Of a stretch of 64,000 bases of DNA, positions 12,888 through 24,835 are shown piece after piece. The notes under the pieces are model-generated. The model saw nothing but the letters and a program-made list of their open reading frames with translations. It was not told the DNA's origin and did not search any database. Source of the stretch: Rotaria sp. Silwood1. Its lineage: Eukaryota; Rotifera; Eurotatoria; Philodinida; Philodinidae. Positions within the stretch are counted from its first letter, which is position 1. Each line of letters begins with the position of its first letter. Location: the NCBI GenBank assembly GCA_905250075.1, contig CAJNOP010000012.1, forward strand, positions 2,080,529 to 2,144,528, in the 5' to 3' direction. A program made the position numbers and the translations under genes.

Positions 12888-13993
12888 TTATTGTGCCGAT
12901 AAAGTAGCGATTGCATTCTGAATCCATGGTAAATAATGACTAACACGAGCATAAACACCAGGATAATTTAATTTAGCACATTCATGACCATAGCTAACAA
13001 CTCCACTAATTACCCATTTACCATTAGCTTCATGCATAAGTGGACCACCAGAATCACCTTGGCATGAATCCTTTGTAAATTGGTGATTACCGGCACACAT
13101 TTGTTTGCTATCATCATAACGATAGACGCTTGAACATGAATTCATGATAAGGACATTAGCTTGACGAAGTGCATCTGGTGAACTGCCTCCGAATGATGTT
13201 GTACCCCAACCAGCTAAATGATTCGATTTGAATAAATAAATTCTTTTTTAAATTCTGTTAATTTACATACCAATCATAACATTTTCATTTACAGCAGGAT
13301 CTTTTTGTGGAAGACAAGCAACATTGACATAACTATCGAGTCGAACAGGTGAAGCTAAACGAATGATAGCAATATCATTTTCCTGTGTATTCTCATTATA
13401 TCCTTGATGATTCATTATGCTTGCAATTTGTTTATGTTGAACTTGTGATTCATTGGGTCTGCTTTGTGCATGAAGACCGGCTACAACCTTCAAATTTGAA
13501 TTAAACATTGAGCTATCTTGAAGACAATGAGCGGCAGTTAAAACATGATATTCATCCTAAAATATGATACTATATGTTTGATTTTTCATAATATATTATT
13601 ATTTACAATTAAAGTGCCACCACAAAAATGGCCTCCATGATATTGAAGAGAAACAAGCCAAGGCCAAGAGTGTGGTGCTGCGTCTTGTCCACCGACAATT
13701 CGTGTACGTATTGGAGCAACTGCTGCACGACCACATTCAGTTGGTGCAGGTGCAACAATGGGTGGGGTCACTTGTTGATAGGGGCAACAGAAACGTATTG
13801 CAAACATGGCGGAAACTTGAGCTAATTCATAACCAAGACTACCTGAACATTGCGCAGTATTGACATCAACTGATGAGCGAGAAATAGCTTGCCATCCAGT
13901 ACATAGTTTACCATTTTCAATATGCTCTAAAATTTGTCCACTAACGATGGAAGCAAAAACAATGAGCACGATGGTGGTAGAGACGGTCAACAT
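12888..13993 (-). CDS. Secreted trypsin-like serine protease (S1A)
   Basis: Three minus-strand exons (13607-13993, 13271-13556, 12888-13213) give 332 residues. I chose the ATG at 13993 because it starts a clean signal peptide, [20 protein letters not shown] Cys-rich propeptide follows (about residues 20-95, five cysteines including a CC pair), then the activation site TR|IVGGQ. The catalytic triad is complete: His in LTAAHC, Asp in ENDIAI, Ser in [10 protein letters not shown]. The Asp six residues before the catalytic Ser predicts cleavage after Lys/Arg. Both introns are short (49-57 bases). An acceptor-like TTTAAG sits 13 bases before the ATG. It probably acts in digestion or as an extracellular enzyme. 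The family call is very secure; the substrate is unknown. Confidence 0.95.
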
Positions 13994-15861
13994 TTCTATG
14001 TTGCTCTTAAAGAAAGTATATGTTAAAATATGAAAGAAAGCCTTTATATAGAGAATATTGTCCTTGATACTTATACTTATTGACAAGACTATTCGTGGAA
14101 GAAAAGCGATCGATTATTTTTCTCTTTGAAGGATACAAAAAAAACAATAGGCTTAAGCTAAATTTTTATCAAATAAATAAGTTTTATTTTAAATGGAAAT
14201 AGATCATATTTCAATTCAAGATACTAATTAAAAAACTATACGCAAAATACTGATACGTCAGCAAAAATATGGTGTCTGTCATCACTACATAGTTGAAAAT
14301 TAGTTCTTAAGACTAGTGGCTTATTTAATTTCGTTTGTATATGAAAGATTTATTTGACAATAAAGCAATAAGCCAATATTAAATTGATACTTTCAACGTT
14401 TTTGAAGATTTTAAATCTGTAATTTCCAATAATTGCTTTCTCAAAAAAACACTAATGTTTTCGAAAAAAGAATATTCAACTTCATTTAATCTTGAATATA
14501 CATATCCATCATTCCGAGAAAAAAAAACTTTGATCTGTATATAAGGAAAGTTGATAATAGATTCGAGCATTTATTGTTAACATTTGTTTCTGTGCTTCTC
14601 TTAGTCTCTAATTAGTTGAGTTATATATATAATTTGATTGTCTATCGAATTATACTATTTTTAAGAAGGGAGGAGGCATTGGGTAAAAAATGGGAGTTTG
14701 AGACGAATAAATATAATTTTGATTGCTTGCTGACATTGTATCATGTGATGGATCTGATAGCTTTCGAAAATGTCATTTACACATTATGTAGTTGATAGGC
14801 TAGTTTAGAACTGAATCTGCTATTCATTTAATCAAGATTCTTTCACAGTGCAGAGTATAATGAAATCTATGAGAATGAAATCAAATAAAAATGATTATTC
14901 TTTTCGATGAGTTGCTTTATAGATTAGGTATCTATGAGACGATACAAAACAGACGACGTTCATATAAGATTATTGATTAAAGTGATATAGGTTTTCTTGT
15001 TCATTGCTTCATTTGTCTCCAATATAAATTACACTCTAGAACTAGCTGGATATTATCGTTTATAGCAAGAAATTTATGTTCATTAATGAAATATAGAAAA
15101 TGACAAAGGGCTAAAATAGAATGAGCTTGTATACTTGAATATTTTTGTTTATTCAAAGAAATAAAAGTGAGAAATGTGCGTGAGAGCGAGATTAGTTGCT
15201 GATGTACTGAATCAAAAAACTAAATCAGACTTTTGCTTTCGAGATCGTTCTACTTAGCCCTGTGACTTATGTGCCAATTTTTGTACAATGTCTTCATCAA
15301 AAGTCAACGTTTCTTTTATATTCTAGTCCCTCTCTTCTGCTGGTTTTCATGATCTGTAGACCTCATTAACTAATTGCATATTCTCAAGAAGAAAAAAGCT
15401 CGACTCCCATACTTCGAGCTACTGCAGTCCCACTTCCTTTACAAATTTTACACTTTTTGTCACCCGTATGTAGGTGAGTATGGGTGTGGGTTGTTCTTTT
15501 GGACGAAATAACGGGTCACATGCATACCCCACATCCACATCCACACTCTAACCTGATCCCAAGAAATCTCTTTATCTGAGAAACGAAGCAGTGCCGTTCT
15601 TGGGAAGATTTCTATATTTTTGTGGTTCCTGTCGTACGTTGTGTGTGACATGCTTACGGACATATTATCTCCGAGTCCAATTTAGTCCGCTCTGCGTGTA
15701 CCCCTTCAGGTTCGCAAAGGGTTTCCCTAGTCGCTAGTGCGCATACGAGTGGTACGTAGTCGAGAAAGTCTAGATATTAGGAATAGTAGCCATCAAGAAT
15801 CAATTTATTGAACAAGTCGAAAGAAAAAAAACCAAAATGTTACATTTGCTTTCGGATTTTT
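13994..15861. other. Intergenic between protease and ART-TPR remnant
   Basis: No convincing gene. A C/A-rich patch near 15460-15550 repeats CCACATCCACA-type words; related words recur near 22810 and 23130. It looks like degenerate simple sequence. Nothing else was recognised. Confidence 0.5.
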
Positions 15862-17300
15862 TTAAAATGTTTCTCTGTAGTCCAAATAATGAGGATGGTT
15901 TGTTAGCAATTTTTCTTGAGCGATTTCTAGCGCTTGTTGAACATTTTTCATTGGTATACTATATTGTCGAGTAGCCAAATATAATTTCGCCATATTATGA
16001 TAGACTACGGCTAAATCAGGATGATTTTTTGGTAGTTTATTTTCACGAATTCCTAATGCTTTTATAAAATTTGGCAATGAAAATAAATAGTCTTCCATTT
16101 CTCGATAAATTTCACCGAAGTATATATATGTCGTTGCACACTGCAGAGGATTGCATTGTACATTTTCTTGAATATTTAATGCTTTTCGATGGAATGAAAG
16201 TGCCTTTTCATAAGCGCCCATTAACCGATGAACAACACCAATATGGTTGTATGCAACAGCCATATTGGGATATCTTTCTGATAATGTTTTTTGAACTGTT
16301 ACGAGACTTTTTTCGAAGTTATCTAGTGCCCTAGTGTAATCTTTCAGGCCACGATAAACTTTTCTTAACCAACTGTATGTAGAAGCGAAACTAGAATGAT
16401 TGAGAGACAGCTTTTTCTGTGATTTCCAGGTCTTTTTTGAAGAATTCAACTGCTTTCGAGTAGTTACTCATGTTGTTATAAGTTATACGAAGGTTGTTGT
16501 AAAAAGTAGCCAACTTAGGATGATTCGGAGGCAGAGATTTTTCTTGGATTTTAATTGCTTTCTCGTAAAATGCAAGTGCTTTTGATTAGTCACCCGTGTT
16601 GTTATACACTCCAGCGATATTGCTGTAGGAAGTAGCCGATGAAGGATGATTTGAAGACAGAGATTTTTCGTAAATTTGATGTGCTTTTTCGTGAAATCCA
16701 AGTGCTTTTAAGTAGTCACCCATGTTGTCATACACTTGACCGATATTATTGTAGATATCAGCTAATGAAAGATGATCTGCTGGGAGAGTTTTTCGCTTGA
16801 TTTCGATAGACATTTGATAAAATGCAATTGCTTCTTTGTACTCACCTTGGTTGTCTTTCATACATCCAAGCTGGTTATAGATATATGCTCTGTCACTTTC
16901 ATTGGAGGAGTTCTTGAGTAGTTCATTGTAAAGTTCTTCAGCTTGATTGAAGTGACCCACTTTGAGCATCAGCTGACCCACTCGATGCCATCCAGTGCCA
17001 TCAATCTCCTGTTGTATGCACTTGGTGAGAACAGTCAGCTGTTGATCAGTTTCATAGGTGAGAGTCAAATGTACTTCCCATAGACGACTATTATTGACCG
17101 TCTATTTGATTTTATCAATACAAAAAACAGTGTGCATGAAAAAGAGAATTTCTCGTTCTTGTGGTTAAGCACTGTCATAATCAATCAGGGTGAATGGGGT
17201 AGTTGAAGCCGATACTTTATTTGGATCGATTGTCATAATGAATATGACAGCCACATTATCTTTGTGTTTCAGTGGACGTCGAACAAATTTCATGCTTCTT
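15862..17300 (-). pseudogene. Broken ADP-ribosyltransferase-TPR gene
   Basis: Read on the minus strand, the upper end (about 17070-17300) keeps the C-terminal tail of an arginine ADP-ribosyltransferase-like domain. Recognisable are a REILFFMHTVF block and, after it, RLWEVHLTLT. Below that (about 15862-17060) lie roughly seven 42-residue TPR units of kinesin-light-chain type. Each carries the Y-NNIGxVY and Y-KAL-F/Y-KA-I pattern with a P-NHP linker. I recall this ART-tail plus TPR arrangement as a large bdelloid family; that is memory, not a search. The catalytic part of the ART domain is missing from the upstream side. The copy is broken in about three or more places and is best treated as a fossil. 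Its age looks moderate because the repeats are still easy to read. Confidence 0.8.
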
Positions 17301-19431
17301 CTCGTTCGATCATTGAAGTTCAAGAATAATATCATTTTTCTTCACAACAACATGATATGCTGTTTATGATGTTTCTGTTCAGTAATAGACATTATCTTAG
17401 TGTAATATTGTTGCTGAGACATTCACATGATCCAGAGATTTACAATTCACAGAATTCAAGAGATATTGATACTTTAGATATTATTTTTTTAGCTCATGTT
17501 GTTCCAGAAGATCCAGAACAATCAAAAAATGCAGGAATTCAACTCATAATGAGAAAATTGTACCCGTGTTCAAAAGTTTCTCTCTTCCTAGGGTCTCAGT
17601 CAAGGTAAGGGCTAGAAGTCCGCAAACTTTTGCGCACACACTCCATCATCAATATATACCAGTGACATCACGTCAAGGGGGAAAAAGGTATTTCCATTTT
17701 TTCGTATTTCTATGTATTCTCATGCATTTTTAAAATACAGAAATACATAGAAATGCTTGAATATACTTAGAAACACCTATGTTTCCGGTGTGGTTAAGTT
17801 TTGAGACTATTTCTTCCCGTAACCGGTTTTTCGATGTATCCATGTAAGACATAATATGTTTGACGAAGTCAAAGAACCTATTTTTCAGTCGGTTTTTATA
17901 AAATTTACACACTTTTTATCCGTATTCACGAAGTTATCTTCTTTTGCTTCACATTATTTGATATCACAGGAAATCGTACAATGATATAAACCTCGCCTAG
18001 AATCGAAGTAAAACAAGAATCTAAGAAAGAAATAAAAGAAATGAGTATGTATAAGTGAGATAATACATGAAATTTAATTCAATTTCTAATAAATGAGAAT
18101 AAATGTAGTAGCTTGAGGATGTGGGTGAGGTATGTATGTGACTCTTTATTTCATTCAAAACAACAACCCACACACACCCTGAACAATATTGGCTGTTAAA
18201 TATGGTTTTAATAATAATTATATAAACGAGTAGTAGATAGGCTTTCAAGTAATCAAAACAACATTTAGTCTTTGTTATGCTAAGTTGTATTGTCAGATGT
18301 CCTAAATAAAAGTAGGACAAGTTTTCTGCACATAAGTGCAATTTCCTTATTCAGTATAGAATAAACAATGTGTCTGAATATTAAAAAAACTTTAAAAAAT
18401 TCCACTATTTTATTTTTGATTTGGGAAGACTACCAAAGAGAGACCTAAGATTCCTATTGACCGAAAATCCTGGCATTGGCGCTAGGTGGGGACTTCTTTG
18501 TATTTCTTTGTTTTTTATATACATCTTATTGCGTACGTTTGATTCAAATACATAAAGTACTGCGTAGTAGTGAGAAAGGTGCGTCAGAAATGAAGTGGTA
18601 ACGAGATAGAAATTCTTTTTATTCAATGCTAAAGCCATCTGAAGCAGCCATCTATCTATCTATCTATTTCTCCTTCTTGTACCGCTGCTTACATTGATTG
18701 TTTTTCCACCAATAGCATATCTTGCATATACCGTCCCGTGACCAAAGTAAATGGTGTACGGAAAAAAGTTTGATCAATGAAACAGTAATGCAGAAATTGT
18801 CAATTTGTTACGAGTTTCAAACTTCTCTCAGAACTATAGACTTTTAATAATTCAAATGCTTTAAAAATTGAGTACTCAAATTCTAGATTTTTTATACTAT
18901 ATGGGCAAATGAGTAAATTTGAAGATAGGTTTTATGGCTATGTATAATAATTAGTTTATATAATAGGAAATTTTCGGTCTTTCTTGCGACCATTATCAAT
19001 TTTGTAAACTATTTGATGGAAACTTAATATTACAGCAAAAGCAACAAGATGGAAAGAAAAACAGCATTAACACGAAAAGAAAACAAATATGTCCACTAAC
19101 ATCGTAAAAATAGTTAATATCAAATCATGTGTCAGATAATAATATTAATATAACGATCATCTTTAACTTCATAATCAATATCAATCATCAGTAGTTAACA
19201 ATGGCTAAAATAATCCTAATAACGTATATAATCGTATGTCAAAGTAATTAGATAATTGTGATTGAAAAATAATTCATTTTCAAATAAATTAAATACTATT
19301 CAACTTTTATGTTCTATTTTATACAGTATAATACATAAAAAATTTAAATATATATCTTTAGATTTTTATATATTATTACGTATCAAGTATTGATGTAGTA
19401 TGTGGATGAGTATTTTTTCTATTTTTCATCT
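17301..19431. other. Intergenic with scattered short open frames
   Basis: Holds an 83-codon plus-strand frame at 17357-17608 and a 77-codon minus-strand frame at 18405-18638. Both are a little richer in GC than their surroundings, neither is recognisable, and neither has exon context. A (CTAT)n microsatellite lies near 18651-18668. No other structure was seen. Confidence 0.45.
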
Positions 19432-19828
19432 TTAGTTTTTATCGTAGCGTTTTTTCATCAAACAGTTTATAAGGTTGATAATGATCGCAAGATAGACCGG
19501 GAATATGCTAGCTGAATCAATCATTATCGCAATCGGCGAAAACTTATGCACTTGAGACTTCACACGCCTTTCTACATTCTTGAGAACGAGATTATCACCG
19601 TCTGGTAACGTACTAGAAGCCTGAGTTTCAGACGAGTGCGTTTCTTGGATGAAAGCCAGGTCTCTGAGAAATCAGTTCATCAAGACTTTCTTTTCATCGT
19701 GGTACAAATTGCATTATGGAATGCAGTATAAGAGTTAGAATGAAACTGAACAAGGGAAGAGTATAGAGTTCTATTTACTTTTTCAGTAGTCTCAGAACGG
19801 CACACTTGGAAGAGCTTTCTAAATTTCA
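19432..19828 (-). pseudogene. Unidentified decayed coding remnant
   Basis: Two adjacent minus-strand stretches read as protein with balanced residue use and clearly higher GC than the flanks. The C-terminal one (about 19432-19662) is open for roughly 77 codons. It includes HKFSPIAIMIDSASIFPVYL, leading into a hydrophobic segment and a short basic tail, like the end of a membrane protein. The upstream one includes LYSSLVQFHSNSYTAFHNA. The stretches are not in one frame, so the copy is broken. I do not recognise the family. It may be a lost host gene or part of an old element. Confidence 0.35.
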
Positions 19829-20411
19829 TTAAAAAGATATCAAAATCGTTGAAAAATGCTCAACTCGACTGATGATCTCTAGCATGCATCGCCAATATAC
19901 GATAATTTGATTCTATGATTCCCAAGTTTCAGTCAATATTCCAGTAAAAAATCAACAGTGTTATCCGCTGTAGAATAATATTCTTAATCTACGGATACTA
20001 ATATGAATTTGGCTCTTTGATCAAGACTTAGACTGTGCCACATGTACTGCATTTTAGCAATATTTTGCTTATTTATCTATGTTCTATTCATTTTTTCAGT
20101 GTATTCTGTTTATTTTGATCTATTTTCCATCAGTCATCGTGATTCACAATATTTTTTATTCGTACATATAACTAATAAAACTATCCGTTTATTTATTTCA
20201 TTTGCATTTAACATGACATCCATATTTTATATAATGTATAGCTCCTTTATAGATTGTACCAAAGTTCTTCAGTGAGCTTGTTTAATTCACTTTATTCGAC
20301 TTTTGCTTGCCAATCGATGTGATAAAACATCGACGTACGGCTGTAGCACTCACTCACCTGTTCACTACCTAAGAAAACAGAAATTTTCGAACCTGTATTT
20401 AAACGTACCAA

Positions 20412-20700
20412 TTATGGTTCCTATTTGAACGTTTTAACCCTCCTTCAAAAAGACCAAAATTTGCGCAAAGCGCTCTAAAAGATAATGTTCGTTTAAGAAA
20501 AACGTTTAAAATTTTTTATCACACCATTTTTGACACGCACTGAGCATAAAAAAGCCATTTCTATGTGTAAAACAGGCTAAAATACTATTGGAAAAACCTT
20601 TTAGACGTTTTCTTGATACAGAGGTTATTTTTTAAAGCGCTCTCACACAAATTTTGGTGTTTTATAAAAGCGTTTGATAATAACCAAACAGGAACCGTTA
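20412..20700. mobile_element. Palindromic MITE, family C copy 1
   Basis: An imperfect palindrome of about 290 bases. The left arm starts ATGGTTCCTATTTGAACG and the right arm, read in reverse complement, starts ACGGTTCCTGTTTGGTTA. Further paired blocks are ACCAAAATTTGCGC/ACCAAAATTTGTGT, AAGCGCTCT/GAGCGCTTT and GAAAAACGTTTA/GAAAACGTCTA. It has no open frame. Its GGTTCC-ATTTGAACGTTTT terminus also occurs at the element at 44821-45121. Confidence 0.7.
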
Positions 20701-21477
20701 TTAATACGATTAAATGTGTTTTTGGAAATTTTTATCTGCTTGGATATCGAATTAACCACTCTCATAGGTGAATCCTCTTCAAATCACTGATTGAATGTTT
20801 AATCAAGACTGATTAAAAAAATAGGATGTCAAGACGGTAATATGTCTAGCGGTCTTCTTATTATGTTCTTTTTCTTTTTTTCCACGTAGAAGTTTTTATT
20901 GGATAAGTCGGCCATACGTATCTGTCTTCGTTAGCTGCTACTTGGGTTTCACAATTTTCGTCCCTCTTATTCGCTGATCGTCACTATTTGTCTTTGTATC
21001 CATTTTGATACTCATAAAACGATGTTTCTCGAACTCTTGACTTAGCGGTGAGCATGCAGGTCAGCAAAGGAGACGATGCTGCTATAGTGAGTGAAGTAGG
21101 AGTCTGTTTTTGGCACCCCTATTGTCCTTTTTTCGTAACTTCTCATTTCTTACTTAGATATGGCCCGACGCTTTCTCTCCATCTCTTACCGTGTCAGTGC
21201 AACTATTTTGTCTAAATAGCCTAGAGGTTAATAAAACTATAACCAATTCATTGTAATCAATTTTCGATCGCTTAAGAGATTATTATAATTGCTATATTTC
21301 CATATCATTACTTGACTATGTCTTCATTACTTCATATTTTATTCTATCCGAAGTGTGATATTTTTTATGTCTGAATTCTCCTGTCTCAGAGTAATCCTGA
21401 AACATTTGTGCTACTATGCTTTCTGGAAAGAAAAGAATTTGGTGATCTGATTCTATTTCAAGATTTTGATTGTTACT

Positions 21478-22560
21478 ATGGCAACTTCGTATGGTACCGT
21501 TATGGATTACGAGAAAGGCACCTATGTGTTGACCTTTCATAAGAAGGATGAATCATTAAGTTCTGAAGTAGAACAGCGTATGATCTCTACCTTCTTCGAT
21601 GTCTATCCTCAAATTGTCTCACGGTTCAATTCAAATTCTGCTCGCAGAGTTCAGTTCACAGTAGATCCGAATTTTGATAAATGCCCAGCTGTAACTAGTG
21701 GGGCTAATGTAACGTTCAGTGCAAAATGGCTACATGATCATCCGGCCGATACTGATGTAGTAACTCATGAATTGATGCACGTCGTCCAAGCTTATTCGTC
21801 TGATAATCTGAGCTGGCTCGTTGAGGGTATTGCTGACTATGTCCGAGCAAAATACGGAATCAATAATGCATCAGCTGGTTGGTCAATGCCAAACTATAGT
21901 TTCGATCAAATGTATACAGATAGCTATAGAGTGACCGCACGTTTTCTCATTTGGCTGGAAAATCGAATCGATTCATCGATCGTCGAACAACTTGATCTGT
22001 GTTTGAGACAGGAAGCTTATACCGACCAAATATGGCAGCGACTGACTGGCAAGACCATCGATCAACTATGGAATCAGTATGCTCACAATCCTCATTTCAG
22101 TGATGATGAATCGAGGGCGGATATTGTACCTGACGGCGTCTATAAGCTGATCAATATTAACAGTAACAAAGCTCTCGATGTTGCCCACTCAGGCACAGCG
22201 AATGGTACTAATGTACAAATCTACACGGACAATAATACTTCTGCTCAACAATGGCATATACAAAATACTGGCAATGGCTCATACAAGTTAATCAATGTCA
22301 TTTGTGGTAAGGTGTTGGACGTTGATCATTCGAAAACATTGAATGGTACAAATGTGCAAATTTGGGAAGATAATGGTACAGCTGCACAACGATGGCATCT
22401 TCGGGCCATTGGTGATAAGAACATTTACAAACTTGTTAATGTCACTTGTGGCAAAGCATTGGACGTCAATCACTCTGGAACAACTGACTGCACCAATGTC
22501 CAAATCTGGACTGATAACAACACAACAGCACAAAAATGGCGATTACTTAAATTGTTATAA
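21478..22560 (+). CDS. BSP-family metalloprotease with ricin-type lectin
   Basis: A single uninterrupted exon of 360 residues. ATG 21478 is preferred because the frame above it is closed by a stop 30 bases upstream and MATSYGTVMDYEKG begins the conserved region. Residues about 10-215 match the basic secretory protein (BSP, plant/bacterial zincin-like) family: the zinc motif is HELMHVVQ, followed by WLVEGIADYVRAKYG and the YRVTARFLIWLE helix. Residues about 220-360 form a ricin-B-type beta-trefoil. It has three repeats, each with GT-VQI(Y/W) and a QxW motif (AQQWHI, AQRWHL, AQKWRL). Predicted role: a metalloprotease or carbohydrate-targeted hydrolase. No signal peptide is seen at this start, though an acceptor at 21461-21462 could join an upstream exon. 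GC is about 43% over the first 60 coding bases against about 28% in the 60 after the stop (hand counts). It looks like a bacterial gene acquired by transfer. Confidence 0.9.
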   Translation: MATSYGTVMDYEKGTYVLTFHKKDESLSSEVEQRMISTFFDVYPQIVSRFNSNSARRVQFTVDPNFDKCPAVTSGANVTFSAKWLHDHPADTDVVTHELMHVVQAYSSDNLSWLVEGIADYVRAKYGINNASAGWSMPNYSFDQMYTDSYRVTARFLIWLENRIDSSIVEQLDLCLRQEAYTDQIWQRLTGKTIDQLWNQYAHNPHFSDDESRADIVPDGVYKLININSNKALDVAHSGTANGTNVQIYTDNNTSAQQWHIQNTGNGSYKLINVICGKVLDVDHSKTLNGTNVQIWEDNGTAAQRWHLRAIGDKNIYKLVNVTCGKALDVNHSGTTDCTNVQIWTDNNTTAQKWRLLKLL

Positions 22561-24835
22561 AGTGTAAAATAGTGCCAAAATGTAACCTATCATATTGAAA
22601 ATAAGCTCGATTCATATACATTATTTCTGTATCTCAGACGATATTCTAATTTAGTATTCTTGGACAATAAATTCATTTACTACTAACACAATAGCCTTCG
22701 AGATCTGTACTGAAATGATAGTTGTCGTACTAGAAATGTTCATCGCTTGAAAAGTCTTTTGTGGAATTCGCTATAAAATGATGATTATGTGTGTGGATGA
22801 AGAGAAAAATCCACATCCACCCTTCATACTCTTAAAATGCCAGTAATGTATCAATTACATGCCAATAGAAAGTGTAGTCTGTCACGAATATGTTTCGAGC
22901 AATTGATAGTTTGACATAACGAATTGAAAGAACTCTGACAATTATCTCGAGCCATATTGATTATTATCAAGAAATTTCGCGTGAGTCTTGAAAGTCTTGT
23001 TTGAGATTCTACAAAGAAATAATGCATAGATTTCATCAATTCGAACTATTAACATCAATTCATTCGAGTATAGGTGTAGAATATAGGTGTTGATTTTCTC
23101 TTCATCCAAGCCTGCATCCTACAACTACATCTCACATCCACAGCTGCAGGAAGAATGTCATTTATTTTTATTCTTATCTGTTATTTAATAGAAAAAAAAA
23201 GGAAGAACAGCTATAGATATCGAATTATTGAAGAATGATCATAGTAATTCAGGATTTTGAAAATTATATAAAAGTCATTATCGACAAAGAATTAATAATC
23301 GGTCAAAAATTAAAAATCAACAAAAACTTAATAATAACAAATCAAAACTGTTCCAAAAAAACCATTGTAGGCTGATTGCAATTCTTTATACTCGAATTAT
23401 TTCTTTTTTTTTATAGGCTAAAACTATTTATTTTTGCTTACAGAATCGGGTTAAACAATTGTAAATGGTGCAAAATATTCTATCAGATAAAATGAATTTG
23501 ACAAACTGATAACTATAATCTAAAAAACTTTATTTATTCGTTATTTGAATAATATAAAAATTGTCATTGTTCTATTGAATATTTGACTTTATAAATCATA
23601 CGATATCTGTTGATCCTAATCTTGTTCTGTTACTTACACCACGATAACTGAAATATGAAATAAATGTATAAATTTCACACTTTTCAAATGAAACTTTTTC
23701 ATAGCTACGTCAATACTCATTTCTTATAAGGAATATTTTACTTATGCGTAAACAGAATTGAAATGTAAACATCCTTAGGGAAAAGGCAATTACGATAGGT
23801 CTCAATAACGAATGTTCGTTTTTTAAGAGATATCGTTTGTTATGTTCGAAAATGGAGATTCTTACATCATATCGCCTTTGTGAATGCGTGTTTTAACCCG
23901 GTTACTATCTAGTTATTATTACGAAACATAGTTCATTGAACACTGATGTCTAGCGCCATCTATGCATCTGATAGCATATAAAATTTATTGTGTGTTTAAA
24001 GAAAATCCTTTAAATAACAGTAATAATAGTAAATAAATGATTTTAAAGTATTTATTCATATCGATTTCCAATAATCCTAATATTGAAAATAAGGCAAAAC
24101 TGATGTCCAATCGATGAATTTTATTTTATTCAAGTTGTCGAAATGTATCCATATTATTTATTTATTTTTTTCATTATCATTCATTTTTTCGATAAAATAA
24201 TCGATTCAAATGGATCGATAGATCACAAGTTATTAGCAGTCATCATGGTAATGTTTCAATAACTATGCATTACTTCATAGAAAAATACAAATGTATAGTT
24301 ATGTTAATGGTAAACTCTTGATTATTACTTGCAGAGCAATCAACATGAATTAACCATGAAAGTACAATACTTTCAAAGATAGTTAGACTTCTTCATCGTT
24401 AGTTTTATTCAATTGATGACGTTGAATTGTAATGAATTTATGAAATGTTGTTCATAGTTTGTTTTGGCTGGACGAAAATGTTGATTCTGGTTATTTCCTT
24501 TCGTGTATTGGAAATCATAGATAAATTGCTTTTAACAATTTTGTGAGTTTTGTTTCCTTTCTCATTATATGTTAGATGTGAATTCGAAATCGTTCATCAT
24601 TTGATGACTGTATCAAATTAAGAAAGGCATTGTATCATTTTCTAATCAATACATATTGAAGAAAGTAACATCCAATGCATATAGTTCATAAAAATTATGA
24701 ATTTAAAAATCCTATAAATAATAAAATAGTTTTCTAATGATTACATATACTTGAAGAATTTTTTTCTTAAATAAATATTTTATTTTATTTTTTTCTAGAT
24801 TATAAACATCTTGTTTTTGTTCGATTTTAATAATC
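22561..24835. other. Intergenic between BSP gene and RPL11
   Basis: AT-rich, with a possible AATAAA near 22667 serving the BSP gene. Short C/A-rich words (ATCCACATCCACCC near 22810, CACATCCACAG near 23131) recur in both orientations around 22790-23140. No gene was recognised. Confidence 0.5.

Noticed and set aside
13628-13863. Two plus-strand open frames of about 65 codons
   Set aside because: They lie antisense to the first exon of the serine protease, whose domain content is certain.
15480-15550. GTGTGGG-type words resembling telomeric repeats
   Set aside because: Only one or two scattered units; not a tandem array.
17357-17608. 83-codon plus-strand frame just above the ART-TPR relic
   Set aside because: The residue mix is plausible, but no family, no exon borders and no second line of support.
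18405-18638. 77-codon minus-strand frame
   Set aside because: No recognisable motif or splice context; nothing beyond length argues for coding.
22288-22567. Frames on both strands over the lectin part of the BSP gene
   Set aside because: They are shadows of the three near-identical trefoil repeats in the true frame.
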